From Aculops lycopersici (Eukaryota > Arthropoda > Arachnida > Trombidiformes > Eriophyidae), in contig WNKI01000004.1 of NCBI GenBank assembly GCA_015350385.1, positions 1,388,061-1,452,060 on the forward strand: DNA of 64,000 nucleotides, written 5' to 3'. The notes beneath the pieces are model-generated. The model was not told where the DNA came from, did no database searches, and was given only the letters and a program-made list of their open reading frames with translations. Below are positions 21,079-30,734 of the stretch, one piece after another (positions within the stretch are counted from its first letter, which is position 1; every line of letters begins with the position of its first letter). Both the position numbers and the translations under genes were made by a program.

Positions 21079-22929
21079 TCAAACTTCCCCGACCTCATCT
21101 CTCTGATTTGAGTTAGAGGTCATTCGTTCTTTGATTTCCGGCCAAGTACTTAAAAAGTCCGCCACGTGTTTGTGACCACAAAATAAAGCATCATCTATTG
21201 GTCTTCGTCCCCATCGATCTCTCGGTTCGTGATAGACGTTACATGTTTCTAATAGGAACTCGATCACGTGTAGGTGGCCCTCGGCTGCGGCTGCATGTAG
21301 GGCGGTTCGATGATCGTAATCACTTAGCGACATATCCATCCCTGACATGTAGTACCTCCTTATGGCCGACATGTCTCCCTTCGCGGCTGCAAACAGCAAG
21401 CATATGATGTTCAAACCCAATGTTTCGTATCGTTTTCTCCGGGGATCGCTCTTATGGGGCACGTGGCGCAGGTTGTCATATTGATGGAAGTTGAAATGAT
21501 TTACTAGCTCGTTGCAAAACTGTAAACTCCTAACACTATTTCCATATAAATCCAGGGGTGGCGAGAACAAGCCTAGGCCGCCAACATTGGGTATGACCAC
21601 CATAGTGCAACCTGAGACACCTGATTTGGCCGGTAGTCCTACATTGAAGGCAAACTGGCCCGAGTAATCGTACATGCCGCAACTATGCATTAAACTAAGG
21701 ACATCTCTAACGGCTCGGCTATCGAAGATCCTCTTCTCGGTCATTGGACAGATACCTCCGTTGGCCAGAGTGGCGGCCATCATGCTAACAGTTTGACAAT
21801 TGACCTCCAGGGAGCACAATTGAAAATAGAAATCCATCACAGCCCTCAAATTTACCCCTTCCGGAAAGCATTTGTGCTCCCGCATATAGAATCCAATGGC
21901 ATAGTTCCGATCGGCAGCCTCTCGTTCCGACAAGAAGGTAGCATTGTTGAATCCCACATGCTCACCACCTGCCATTGATTTATAGTAATCGCAAACCCAA
22001 TCGAATTTCTCCGACGTTTTCATCTCCTTGTTGACCAAGTGCATTAGTAGTGAGCATATCATAATGGCTCCCGAATTGACCATTGGATTATGAGGCTTTG
22101 GTCTACCCCCGCCCTCGAATATCTTCAACGAGAGATCATTGAATAGGCGACCCGATGGCTCCTGTCCAACATACTGATGTGTTGTATCCGATCCCAGAGC
22201 ATTGAGAGCAATTGCATAATTGATTGGCTTACCGCTAGATTGGATTGTAAATGGCACATCAATGTCCCCAGTTTGATACTTTTGTCCATCAATTGTACAC
22301 ATACTGACGCCCCAATAGTCTGGATTATACTTGGCCAGTTGTGGGATATAATTTGCCACTTTTCCACTCTTGTTCACCTTACACTTCCAATAAAACTCCT
22401 CCAGCTTATTAGTAAACTTAACCCAATCTGGTATAACAAAATCACCTCGCATGGCGCGACTAATCAAAACAATATTACCTTTGATTCCACCCGAGAATTC
22501 ATCTCGACTTAGCCTACCATCGTGGCGACCCAACTTTTTAACATTTAACCTCAACTCTTTCAGTCTAACGTCCTTGTCATAATCAAGTCCTGTGCTCTTC
22601 AATGCCGATTTGAACTCGTTCATTCTAATATTGTTCTCGGGATCTTGGAAATTTGTGAAGATCAACTCCTCGGCAGATTTTTGCTGCTCCAAAATTCCAT
22701 GTTGATTGTCTCGAAAGCTCTGGAGCTTTTTATCGGTCAGATTGATATGGGGAACGTTCTTGTCTGCATCCGGCGAGTTGTTAATAGTTCCATCAGTTTC
22801 ATTGCCGCTGTTGTTGTTGTTGCTGGCGGTGGTGCTGGTGGTCAAAGATGCTGATGTGGCTGATGCTTTTGTTGCCCTAAGGCTCGAATAAATGGTCAGT
22901 CGACCGAGAGGACGACTTAGTGTATACAT
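21079..22929 (-). CDS. GLS: Mitochondrial glutaminase, kidney type
   Basis: Hydrolyses glutamine to glutamate and ammonia in mitochondria. The 616-residue protein has a presequence-like N-terminus, then a Ser/Thr/Asn-rich stretch and an EF-hand-like helical region near 85-145. The glutaminase domain covers about 200-490. The active-site SxxK is Ser231-Ser-Gly-Lys234 (FTIQSSGKP), followed by YVGQEPSGRLFND, PHNPMVNSGAI, VGFNNATFLSE, the family-typical CSLEVNC and LMHSCGMYDYSGQFAF. Ankyrin repeats occupy about 525-600 (DHRTALHAAAAEGHLHVIEFLL). Length is close to human GLS (669). It is intronless here, whereas vertebrate GLS has many exons. The start ATG is followed by a basic, Ser/Thr-rich leader. 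Confidence 0.97.
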   Translation of the reverse strand: MYTLSRPLGRLTIYSSLRATKASATSASLTTSTTASNNNNSGNETDGTINNSPDADKNVPHINLTDKKLQSFRDNQHGILEQQKSAEELIFTNFQDPENNIRMNEFKSALKSTGLDYDKDVRLKELRLNVKKLGRHDGRLSRDEFSGGIKGNIVLISRAMRGDFVIPDWVKFTNKLEEFYWKCKVNKSGKVANYIPQLAKYNPDYWGVSMCTIDGQKYQTGDIDVPFTIQSSGKPINYAIALNALGSDTTHQYVGQEPSGRLFNDLSLKIFEGGGRPKPHNPMVNSGAIMICSLLMHLVNKEMKTSEKFDWVCDYYKSMAGGEHVGFNNATFLSEREAADRNYAIGFYMREHKCFPEGVNLRAVMDFYFQLCSLEVNCQTVSMMAATLANGGICPMTEKRIFDSRAVRDVLSLMHSCGMYDYSGQFAFNVGLPAKSGVSGCTMVVIPNVGGLGLFSPPLDLYGNSVRSLQFCNELVNHFNFHQYDNLRHVPHKSDPRRKRYETLGLNIICLLFAAAKGDMSAIRRYYMSGMDMSLSDYDHRTALHAAAAEGHLHVIEFLLETCNVYHEPRDRWGRRPIDDALFCGHKHVADFLSTWPEIKERMTSNSNQRDEVGEV

Positions 22930-23613
22930 TTCTGTTGGTTGCTGATTGTCTCAAAGTTTTGTATCCGTCGAGATCATTTTAGATTAACTGTAAAGCGAGC
23001 AGAGGCCTCATCTGTTAAAAGAAAATACTGGCCAATATACCCCTCCACATGAGAAAATTAATTATTGTATATAACAAAATAATAACATACTTAGACGGTA
23101 ATAAGAACAATCCTAATGAGATAGTCTAGGCAACGTGTGAATCTTCAATGGAGGATATGTATTTACCTCGCTAGCTTACTGGAAGTCGCTAGGCGCTCAC
23201 ATGCGAAGCGCCTAGCATTTCAGTTCGAGTGAGTGGCGCCATACTAGACACTTGAAACACACGGCTTGACATTGGATTGCAACGTGAAAAGAGAAAGAGT
23301 GGAAATCTTACGCTCACTTGTTAGCCTTTTGGGACAATTTACTCGCTCAAGTTAGCGAGAGAAAATCAATGAATTTATTATGTCATGCTGCGTGGGTTAG
23401 TGTTACAACTTGAGCAGCCATCGGGGGGTCGTTTCTGCATGTCTGAGTTCCAATTTACGGTTTGACAGTCTGAAGCAAAATTAAGCTCATATGTCGTCTG
23501 AATGGTATAGTATATCATTCAGTCTGTCTCTTGAATCCATGGGTGGAATTATCCAGTGAGCAGGGCAGACTAAATACTACTACTGCATAAAATATCAGTA
23601 TTATTAATCCAGA
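22930..23613. promoter_or_regulatory. Upstream region of glutaminase with a perfect hairpin
   Basis: Nearly 700 bases between the glutaminase start and the end of the next minus-strand gene. No reading frame is supported. A 10-bp perfect inverted repeat lies at 23188-23216. The region must carry the glutaminase promoter and the 3' UTR of the TMEM208-like gene. Confidence 0.55.
23188..23216. repeat. Perfect 10-bp inverted repeat with 9-base loop
   Basis: GCTAGGCGCT at 23188-23197 is mirrored by AGCGCCTAGC at 23207-23216. The same GGCTAGGCGC word occurs at about 14756 in the adducin/PIWI upstream region, so it may be a recurring regulatory word rather than only a hairpin. Confidence 0.75.
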
Positions 23614-24564
23614 TCACTCAATCATCTTAAGCTTTGGACTTAGTGGATTGAATATCTTCGTGGATAACTGTTGGTGGACGTTTTGCTCGAAGGCGTGGTA
23701 TTTGTCCGAGACATTGTTCATGATATTCTTCACCGCCCTTCGGGTTCGCGTTCGTGGCGTTGCTTGAGCTTGTGCTAATTTCGAGGCAGACGACTCTAGC
23801 TTGGCCTTGTTTGGTGTGCCGCTTGCCGACTTACCTGGCGACTTGGCAGCCATGTTCAACTTGAACAATTGCTTCTTTGGACTCGGTGAAAAGCGTTGGT
23901 ATTCGGAGTGAGCAATTTTGGTGGTTAGCTGGTAGCACCAAACGGGTACAATCAACATCACGATCCAGAGGAGTTGTTCGGATAAAAAAATGGACGAAAT
24001 TTGGCACGCTGCCATGAGGACAATAATAATCTTGAGCGCTTGAGAGAAGTCGTTGTTGTTTAGATCTAATGATCCAGTTTTCGAACTCATCTTAACTCCC
24101 TCGGTTAGTGGCCTGTTGATTTCGGCCATGGCACTAACTGAGGCCAAATAGACAACAAGTGGCACTAGACTTAAAGTGATGAGTTGCCATCCTTCCGGTT
24201 GCATAAGATCAAATTCCGCCGTTTGGGTCCTTGGCACGGTAACCAAAGACAGGTGGGCTAAAAATGCCACTGCGCCAACAAACTGATAAATGTAGATTGT
24301 CTTCTTGTTTGAGCTCCTTGTAGAATCAGTAACGGAAGTCTTGTCTGAGTCTGCGCCACTTCGAGTGAATACAGAGGTAAATGAATTTTCTGCAAAGGTT
24401 ACATGATTATTACTTGATGACTTTTGATTTGTCGTCGTCTCTTTGCCCTCGACTTTTCCGGTGAAAACCGAGGCAATGTAATCAATAAACTGACCCATTG
24501 TTTTAATGGTTAGTAAAATCGCTTCCAGGTGAATAAATATTAGGTGATAAGTTGCGAATAACAT
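23614..24564 (-). CDS. TMEM208/SND2-like multi-pass ER protein, divergent paralog
   Basis: The frame begins at an ATG at 24564; a second ATG at 24498 (MGQFIDYIAS) is an equally plausible start. The middle resembles TMEM208/SND2, an ER protein of the SND targeting route. Two hydrophobic hairpins sit near 88-145 and 175-215. Between them a YLASVSAMAEI stretch and then SLDLNNNDFSQALKIIIVL align with the YGASYHSMSSM and DLNMEQGMAEHLKDVIL regions of human TMEM208. The family is usually about 170 residues. This copy adds a Ser/Thr-rich N-terminus and a basic, Ser/Pro/Lys-rich C-terminal tail of about 95 residues. A standard TMEM208 lies at 38239 in the same window. Similarity is low, so the family call is tentative and another four-helix membrane family is possible. 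Confidence 0.5.
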   Translation of the reverse strand: MLFATYHLIFIHLEAILLTIKTMGQFIDYIASVFTGKVEGKETTTNQKSSSNNHVTFAENSFTSVFTRSGADSDKTSVTDSTRSSNKKTIYIYQFVGAVAFLAHLSLVTVPRTQTAEFDLMQPEGWQLITLSLVPLVVYLASVSAMAEINRPLTEGVKMSSKTGSLDLNNNDFSQALKIIIVLMAACQISSIFLSEQLLWIVMLIVPVWCYQLTTKIAHSEYQRFSPSPKKQLFKLNMAAKSPGKSASGTPNKAKLESSASKLAQAQATPRTRTRRAVKNIMNNVSDKYHAFEQNVHQQLSTKIFNPLSPKLKMIE

Positions 24565-25333
24565 CAATTTCTATTGGTCTTAAAGGATATTAATATTAAT
24601 GTTATGATAGATGCATATGGGAAGTATAATTAGTATGGAACAAGTTGAATGTTCCATAAACTACGTCGTCAAATTATATTCGAAGCGAAGTATTTTTCAA
24701 TCTAGCCTCTGGTTTCCCAATCGTGATGCAGTTTTTGGACAGGCCTATAGCAAAGCACTGAAATTGTCTTGGAATGGCATAAATATTCATATGCGCGAGG
24801 GGCGAGCGCGCGTTACTACGCGAACTGGAACAGCCAAAAGCGAGAGTTCCATTATGGAACAGCGGACCCCGCGAACCAAAGCTACAGGCGAACGCAACAC
24901 AAAACCCAATGGCTTCTCCAGTTGACTTTGGTTTTCTTCCCCCCTCGCTGAGCAAGTGTAAAACTGATGTTTGTTGAGGGGGAAAGGTCAGGGCAAAATT
25001 CTGCTACATGACTGGTAAAAACATTGGTTTCGGTATAGAATGTAACAGAGAGCAACACCAAACAATGGAGCCCAATTATGAGCAATTTTTCGAATTTAAA
25101 AACAAAGAATGTTTTGGTTTATTGGATTACGATGAGCAAAGATTGAAACTTCATACTTAGAGGTAAAGTATGATTAAAATCAAATCTCTCATCTTAAATG
25201 ACGCTATGAAATCTAGCAGCTACTCTACCTAAAATATGCTAATTAAAAACTATGAAACTTCAACAAAAACCACTTGTTGTCGGTGTTGTTGTGTTCAAGT
25301 TGAGCAGATTGATGAGGTACTTATTTAGCGGGC
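24565..25333. other. Intergenic region between the TMEM208-like gene and cuticle gene 1
   Basis: About 770 bases. It holds the promoter of the TMEM208-like gene and the 3' UTR of the cuticle gene, with a minus-strand AATAAA at 25118-25123. A short GC-rich patch with GCGCG words lies near 24795-24830. No gene is supported. Confidence 0.55.
25118..25123 (-). terminator. Poly(A) signal of cuticle gene 1
   Basis: AATAAA on the minus strand, about 210 bases after the stop codon. Confidence 0.5.
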
Positions 25334-25996
25334 TTAGTAGGCTGGCAATGGGGCCAAGTGTTGGTTGACGATGCTGAATCCAAAGCCGGCTGGGCTGAAG
25401 ACAGCTGGTGCTGGGAGGGCAAGTGGAGCTGGGTGGGCTAGAAGGGGTGCTGGAAGTGGAACTGGTCCGGCCAAGACTGGAGCTGGCAATGGCAATGGAG
25501 CGGCGGCTAGTGGTGCTGGAAGTGGAGCGGCGGCAGCAACTGGCAATGGGGCCGCAGCAACAGGTGCTGGAGCGTAGATTGGTGCTGGAAGTGCTGGAGC
25601 GGCGGCGAGAAGTGGAGCAGCAAAGGCAACTGGTCCTCTGTTGACGGCAACGGCGGCCGAGTCGCGGCTCTCGGTACCTGGCTCATTGGTTTGAACCGAA
25701 GCACGGTATCCGTTTCCGTCGGCGACATAGTTGACAACGCGAACCCTTCCATCGGCTCCAGTTAGACCATAGCTCCCAACTCTGTTTCCATAGACATCGC
25801 TCTTCTCGTGACGAAACGAGCCACCTGTGGCTCCAGCCTCATCGTAACCAAATGAGTATTGGCCCAAGTTGTCCTGGCTTCTGTATTGGGAGCTTGAACC
25901 GGTGTTGATGGCAGCGGGCACAACGGCAGCTGGGGCGACTAGGTGGCTGGCCGAGGCAACGGCCACAAAACTTGCTAGACAGATGATAACCTTCAT
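25334..25996 (-). CDS. Secreted cuticle protein with RR (chitin_bind_4) domain, gene 1
   Basis: A 220-residue structural cuticle protein that should bind chitin outside the epidermis. I start it at the ATG at 25996 because it gives a classic signal peptide (MKVIICLASFVAVASASH). The 47 codons open upstream are 5' UTR, lying below a TATA box at 26122. The Rebers-Riddiford consensus spans about 38-100: QYSFGYDEAG..., GSYGLTGADGR, VNYVADGNGYRA, TNEPGTE. The rest is Ala/Pro/Leu-rich low complexity with repeated APLP and AAPL units, typical of mite and spider cuticle proteins. It shares leader and domain with the gene at 32670, which points away from it. It is intronless, whereas arthropod cuticle genes usually have an intron inside the signal peptide. 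Confidence 0.93.
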   Translation of the reverse strand: MKVIICLASFVAVASASHLVAPAAVVPAAINTGSSSQYRSQDNLGQYSFGYDEAGATGGSFRHEKSDVYGNRVGSYGLTGADGRVRVVNYVADGNGYRASVQTNEPGTESRDSAAVAVNRGPVAFAAPLLAAAPALPAPIYAPAPVAAAPLPVAAAAPLPAPLAAAPLPLPAPVLAGPVPLPAPLLAHPAPLALPAPAVFSPAGFGFSIVNQHLAPLPAY

Positions 25997-26121
25997 TTTC
26001 TCTCTTTTTCGTTGATGAGATTGATCTTGTAACTTTGAGTTGATTTTGTTTTCCCACTTCCAAACTTGCTCTTTTCGAATCTTCTCTAATTTAGTGCTAT
26101 TGTTTGCGAAAATCGCCGAGC

Positions 26122-26128
26122 TTATATA
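26122..26128 (-). promoter_or_regulatory. TATA box of cuticle gene 1
   Basis: On the minus strand GGTATATAAGC lies about 130 bases before the start codon, so transcription would begin near 26095. Confidence 0.75.
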
Positions 26129-26171
26129 CCTTGGCACCGGCCGATGGTTTTAGTGCTAGTGTTGGTTTTGA

Positions 26172-26189
26172 CTGGCTGGCTGGCTGGCT
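26172..26189. repeat. (CTGG)n tetranucleotide repeat
   Basis: Four tandem CTGG/TGGC units just upstream of cuticle gene 1, the same unit seen at 15945 and (inverted) 16262. Confidence 0.8.
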
Positions 26190-28305
26190 AACTCGCCAAG
26201 TTTTCCCCTTCCTCCTTTAGGCCAAAAAGTTGAGATTTAGAGCAAAGTCAGCCAGTGGCAGTGGCGGCGGTTACTGTCCATTCCATTGGCCCCGACGATC
26301 AGATAGCGCGAGTGTCTCTCGGCTTTGGGCGACCCAAATGAGCTAGCCAACAATGGTAATCAGATTCGGTCAGCTGCTCGGTAGCCAGCGAGTAGCAGGT
26401 AAGCTCAAGAGAGCCTGTTGCAACAGTGGCAAGAGAGCGCTGGTTACCTTAGCAGCGCGTGTAAGAGTGAGTCTGCGTGTTAACAGGTAGGCCATCTCGC
26501 TGGGGAGAGGAGGAAAAAGGCGCGCGGGCGGCAAGCGCGTGCAAGAAAGCTAACGGCACTCACCTGTGCTAAACAACAAAACTTTCAGCCAAGTTTTTCA
26601 GTCAGTCAGCCAGCCAGCTAGCTAGCTAGGCAAGTGAAGTTAGGGAGCCAAGTTTAGTTGGTTGCGCGTGTTGAGAGCTCGACCATCAAAAGTAGAAGAG
26701 TTGCCGCTGGGGTTTGCTAAATTAAGTCTAGCCAGATGCTCACCTGCTGGCTAACCGACTGGCAAGCTCGCTAGCTTGCCAGCAAACTGAGTGGCTTATA
26801 ACTCAAGTTGCTCTTGTATGATCTAACATGCTTCCACTAGTAGCCCATTGTATTCACTCTTTATCGCACACGTATACACACAAACTCTATGAGCCCTCGC
26901 GCACAACAAGTGGCTGCTGCTCGCCTGGCTACCTGCCTGCCACTAGCCAGCTCGCCAATCTTACGCTTGACAAGTGTACGAGCGCTTAGCTGACTGGCCA
27001 CGAGGGCGACTCGTTTTACTTCTATGTTTATGTGCTGGTCTGTAAACTAATTGGAGTAAACTGAACAAACTTGGTCAAGAGTAAGCGAGTGAGCAATAGT
27101 GTGGAGAGAAAAGCCTCTCTTTTGGCGATGATTAAATGGATGAAGAGAGCTCGAAAGCAAGTTGGCCTGTCCAATTCAAACAACGACCGAAAGCTGAGAT
27201 AAGACCCGATAGAAAAAGAGAACACATCAAATCGAGATTCGGATCACCTTGAATCGCCGTCGACCATCTTGGCGCCATTGCCTTTGTCGTCGCCGTCGCC
27301 ATCGTGGTGGTTGTTATATGGTCGAAGTTGCCGCCATTATCATCGTTAAGTTGCTTGCGAAGCTTCGATTTAGGTCTCGGTTGTCGTTGTCTCGATCAAC
27401 AAGTGTGAACTCATTCTTCTCTCTTCGCTTTTGATCATTTCGTATCCCCAACGCTCACCTAAAACTCTATTTGCAACAGGCGCCAGAAAAGCCCATCGCT
27501 CAATCAAGAACCAACAGGTAGCCGCAACCTGTTGGTTTGTGGGGCTTGACCTGGACCTCCTTTGTATCACAAATAAATTTCTCCCTCTTGGTTCGCTTTC
27601 TAGAAGATGATTGATTGCGTAACGCGCAACTTGATACCAAAAGCGTGTAAGTGAGTTCAATTCTCTCTGTTCGGTTTGCGGCAGGCAGGCGGAGAGTCAG
27701 ATAAGAAGGCAAGTCAAAATGTTTCCAAGTTGGCGGCTCGAATTAAGTGAGTTATGGTTGGAGCATACATTTGCACCTGCCCTCAGTGCTTTCGATGACT
27801 CGTGCACTCGTTTAGTCAGTCACTCGATTGTTGGTATGCTAAGCGGCGAGTTCAGGTACTTAAAGAGGAAAGACGAACGGACGGCCACCTGATGGCAAAC
27901 ATCTGCGACCAAGATGATGATAATAATAATGATCTACAGAAACGGGAAACCAAGCCCACGTGACCTTCGCGTAGATTTGAATTTGAACTCGGCACCTCAG
28001 GTCTAGTTAGTTTAGATGGCGCTGTAGGTTTGTTGAAATATATACATATATATTTATATATATGTTAATTTGTATATCGTCAGACTGGTAGCTTGGATCA
28101 CCATCATTATTACCTTCAACTAACCCATAAAGTCTACTTGGTTGCGTTGTGTTGCGTTTCGCTTAGTTTCATTGGGTTAGGTTGGGTGACTAATGGATTT
28201 ATGGTTCGAACGTTTACACACAAACTAAACTAGAAGGTGAAGTTGGTTAATTCTAGTTCCACTACCTAGTTTCTTTTATCACCAATTGAATCAATTCACT
28301 TGCAG

Positions 28306-28545
28306 ATGCCTATCGAGTCAAAACGCCTCTCCACATTCAGGCAAAATATAAAGGCCGCCACATTTGGCGACAATATTAGCCTACACGAGGAGAGGGTTGA
28401 AGATGCTGGTAAATGTACGGAGTTTAAATGCAACCTAAATCGTGGCAAGAACGCTTCCGGTTCTGGCGCTAATCCACAGTTCGAAAGTTTTGGGAACTCC
28501 GGGCAACAGGTGTTTATGAGCATCAAACTTGAAGGAAAGAGATAG
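28306..28545 (+). CDS. Possible small ORF, 79 codons, preceded by a splice-acceptor-like sequence
   Basis: An ATG-initiated frame of 79 codons with no recognisable domain. The ATG follows directly on TTCACTTGCAG, which has the look of a 3' splice site after a T-rich tract, so this could be a terminal exon whose first exon lies upstream. The opposite strand is also open across the same interval, which weakens the case. The predicted peptide is hydrophilic, with two Cys. Treat it as a lead only. Confidence 0.18.
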   Translation: MPIESKRLSTFRQNIKAATFGDNISLHEERVEDAGKCTEFKCNLNRGKNASGSGANPQFESFGNSGQQVFMSIKLEGKR

Positions 28546-29078
28546 TAGCGAGTCATTAGTCTAGTTTGCCATTTGAACTTGAAATCAAATGAATAGCTCG
28601 CGATAATGAGTCAACTCAACCCATTTAGCCCACTAAGCCGAGATAGAGAGAGTTCATTGAGAAGCTTCCTTTATGTCCTTAAATAAATTTGGTTTCTGGA
28701 TAAAGATCGATTCGAAGAGTGATAATTTGTTGAGGGTTCACCAATTTACCAATTGTAGACTGTAGGAATTTTGTTATTTATGATGATGATGATGATGATA
28801 AGACTGTTAAATTTGGCTAAGAGTCTATTAACCATAACCAACAATAAGTTATTGGTGACTTGAGCAACCAGGTTGCAATTTTGTCTTGAGCTCACATCAT
28901 AAGAGACAAGCAGGTTACCTGTTCGAGGTTAAATTGATAATGATAAAATTGCAAAACGACGAGAGGAAAAAGGGGTGAAAGTTGATTTTAAGTCTTGAGA
29001 GACACTACTGCAGAGAGAGGAGGACGAGTAGAAGGGCAACTCAAGGCTAACCACTGGAGCATTCGTGTAGATCATTAA

Positions 29079-29099
29079 CTCTCTCTCTCTCTCTCTCTC
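29079..29099. repeat. (CT)n microsatellite
   Basis: About ten CT units in the upstream region of the small Asn/Gly-rich gene, possibly a GAGA-type element on the opposite strand. Confidence 0.85.
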
Positions 29100-29905
29100 G
29101 CGATCGAAAATATTTGTTGCACTTCAAGAAGCGAGAGTCAGTAAAAGTGGCTAGTTTGTCGCTCCTTGGTGAGAGTTGATAACTCTAATTAACTTTCTCT
29201 CACACAAACACACACTCAAGTGCCACAAAATGAAGATGGCCACTCTGTTGTTGGGCACGGATCTGTAGCTCGCCCTTTGGTCTTGCTGCCCTTGCACCGT
29301 CACTTGGTTGCGAGTCGCGACTTTCGCTGACTCCATCGAGAGGGACAAAGATTGCTTGAGCGACTCTGATCAACTTACACTCGTTAGGACATATAGGTCT
29401 TTGCAATAAACTCGCAAGTCGAGATTCGCAACTAACAACTCGCGCGCTAAAGATGACGACTATCGTTTAGGGTGTACGTAGTCGGCGCAAAAGAGCAACA
29501 AAGAGCGACACTTGCACTCGTCCAACTGCTGACTGGGCGTGATGCTTGTTTTTGTCGCTTCGTTGCTAGGCTAACTCGTCGAGTAAGATAAGTATCGGCC
29601 GTAATGTTGGGCAAGCTACTATTCTCTAAACAACTTGAAACTCGTGATTTCGTAACAACAACAACAACAACAACTTTTTTCCACTTGAAAATCTTCGAGA
29701 GATAGAGTGGAAAGGATACTTTCTATTGTATCACACTTTAGGACGGAGATGGGGCGCATCAACTCGCCAAATGGCTCGTGACAAGGGGAAAAAGTGGGGC
29801 AGTAATGCAGTGGGTAGGCTTGGACTTGCTATATTTGCCTCACGTTGAAACCGAAGCCAAGATTTCTCTCCGCTTCAGCGTTGGACCGATCGCTTCCTCG
29901 AGGGG

Positions 29906-29913
29906 TATAAATA
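29906..29913 (+). promoter_or_regulatory. TATA box of the small Asn/Gly-rich gene
   Basis: TATAAATA preceded by GGGG, about 120 bases before the ATG at 30027. Transcription would start near 29937, giving a leader of about 90 bases. Confidence 0.7.
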
Positions 29914-30026
29914 CGATGCAAAGATTGCTCGCAATGTCATCGTCGCGTAAATTAAAAAAGTACACCAAAGTTGAATACTGATTATACTCAAACCTAAAAT
30001 CTTCAGACCTAACCTAAGACATCACC

Positions 30027-30221
30027 ATGGACGGAAACCGTACCAACCAATGCAACCCAAACCACTCGTCGTCAGGCCCAGGCCACAACGCCGGCTACCA
30101 GGGATCGGGAGGCCACTCTGATTTAAACAACCACGCAAATCAGTGCAACCCAAACAACTCGGCCTACAGCTCAAGTCGCGGAGGTAGCGGTGGACACGGG
30201 GGACACGGAGGCAAGAAGTGA
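30027..30221 (+). CDS. Small Asn/Gly/His-rich protein with duplicated NQCNPN motif
   Basis: A 64-residue protein I cannot name. The sequence NQCNPN occurs twice, at 7-12 and 38-43, each followed by a His or Asn and a Ser-rich segment. Between them lie a GPGHNAGYQGSGG stretch and DLNNHA, and the end is Gly/His-rich with a KK terminus. It has no signal peptide or membrane segment, so it should be cytosolic or nuclear. Three features support a real gene despite its size: a TATA box at the right distance, a strong ATG context (ATCACCATGG) and an AATAAA 270 bases downstream. Composition suggests a disordered stress- or desiccation-type protein, but that is only a guess. Confidence 0.7.
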   Translation: MDGNRTNQCNPNHSSSGPGHNAGYQGSGGHSDLNNHANQCNPNNSAYSSSRGGSGGHGGHGGKK

Positions 30222-30488
30222 TTGCGAGAGCTACAGGCGTTTGTTGGCAATGGCCGATTTAAGGGTAAGAAGGAGGAGGAGGGGAACGGAGCTCGAGGGA
30301 AAGAGACCATAGAGCACGTGCGGCGGCGCCACCCACACGCTCAGGTATCTCAGTCGCTGATTTGTTGTACTTCAAACCCACTCCGATGCCAGTCAATGCA
30401 ACAGGTAGTTTCAGAAGGAGAAAGAAAAATGTATCATATATCCAAATCATTGAGCTCAATAGGAGACTTTACATGAATAATGACATCA

Positions 30489-30494
30489 AATAAA
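30489..30494 (+). terminator. Poly(A) signal of the small Asn/Gly-rich gene
   Basis: AATAAA about 268 bases after the stop codon. Confidence 0.5.
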
Positions 30495-30698
30495 TCTATA
30501 AGGATCCTTAACTAAGCATACAACTTTACGGCAGGGGAGAAATGACTCAAGTTTGATTTCACTCCGCTATTATCTATCAATTTCAATTTCAATTTCAATT
30601 CATCATCTTTTCAACTTAATGTATCCAACTCAAGAATTTGTCGACCCCCCAGAATGATTAATCTTGACACTTGTTGCCGACGATGTCGATACATGGTA

Positions 30699-30734
30699 TC
30701 AGTTTCAGTTTCATTGAATTGAAACTGAAACTGA
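30699..30734. repeat. 15-bp perfect inverted repeat built from TTTCAG units
   Basis: TCAGTTTCAGTTTCA and its exact complement TGAAACTGAAACTGA flank a six-base loop. It lies in non-coding DNA and probably derives from inversion of a TTTCAG microsatellite; (ATTTCA)n lies about 100 bases upstream. Confidence 0.8.

Larger units (their letters stand above)
26129..30026. promoter_or_regulatory. 3.9 kb upstream/regulatory region between cuticle gene 1 and the small Asn/Gly-rich gene
   Basis: No established gene. The first kilobase (26160-27020) is rich in CTGG, CAGC and GCTAGC words, including (CTGG)n at 26172-26189. Further on are an AT-alternating run near 28038-28066, (GAT)n near 28780-28798, a (CT)n run near 29079-29099 and (CAA)n near 29656-29673. 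A weak open frame at 28306-28545 is listed separately. Large flanks around TATA-type genes suggest tissue- or stage-specific enhancers. Confidence 0.5.
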
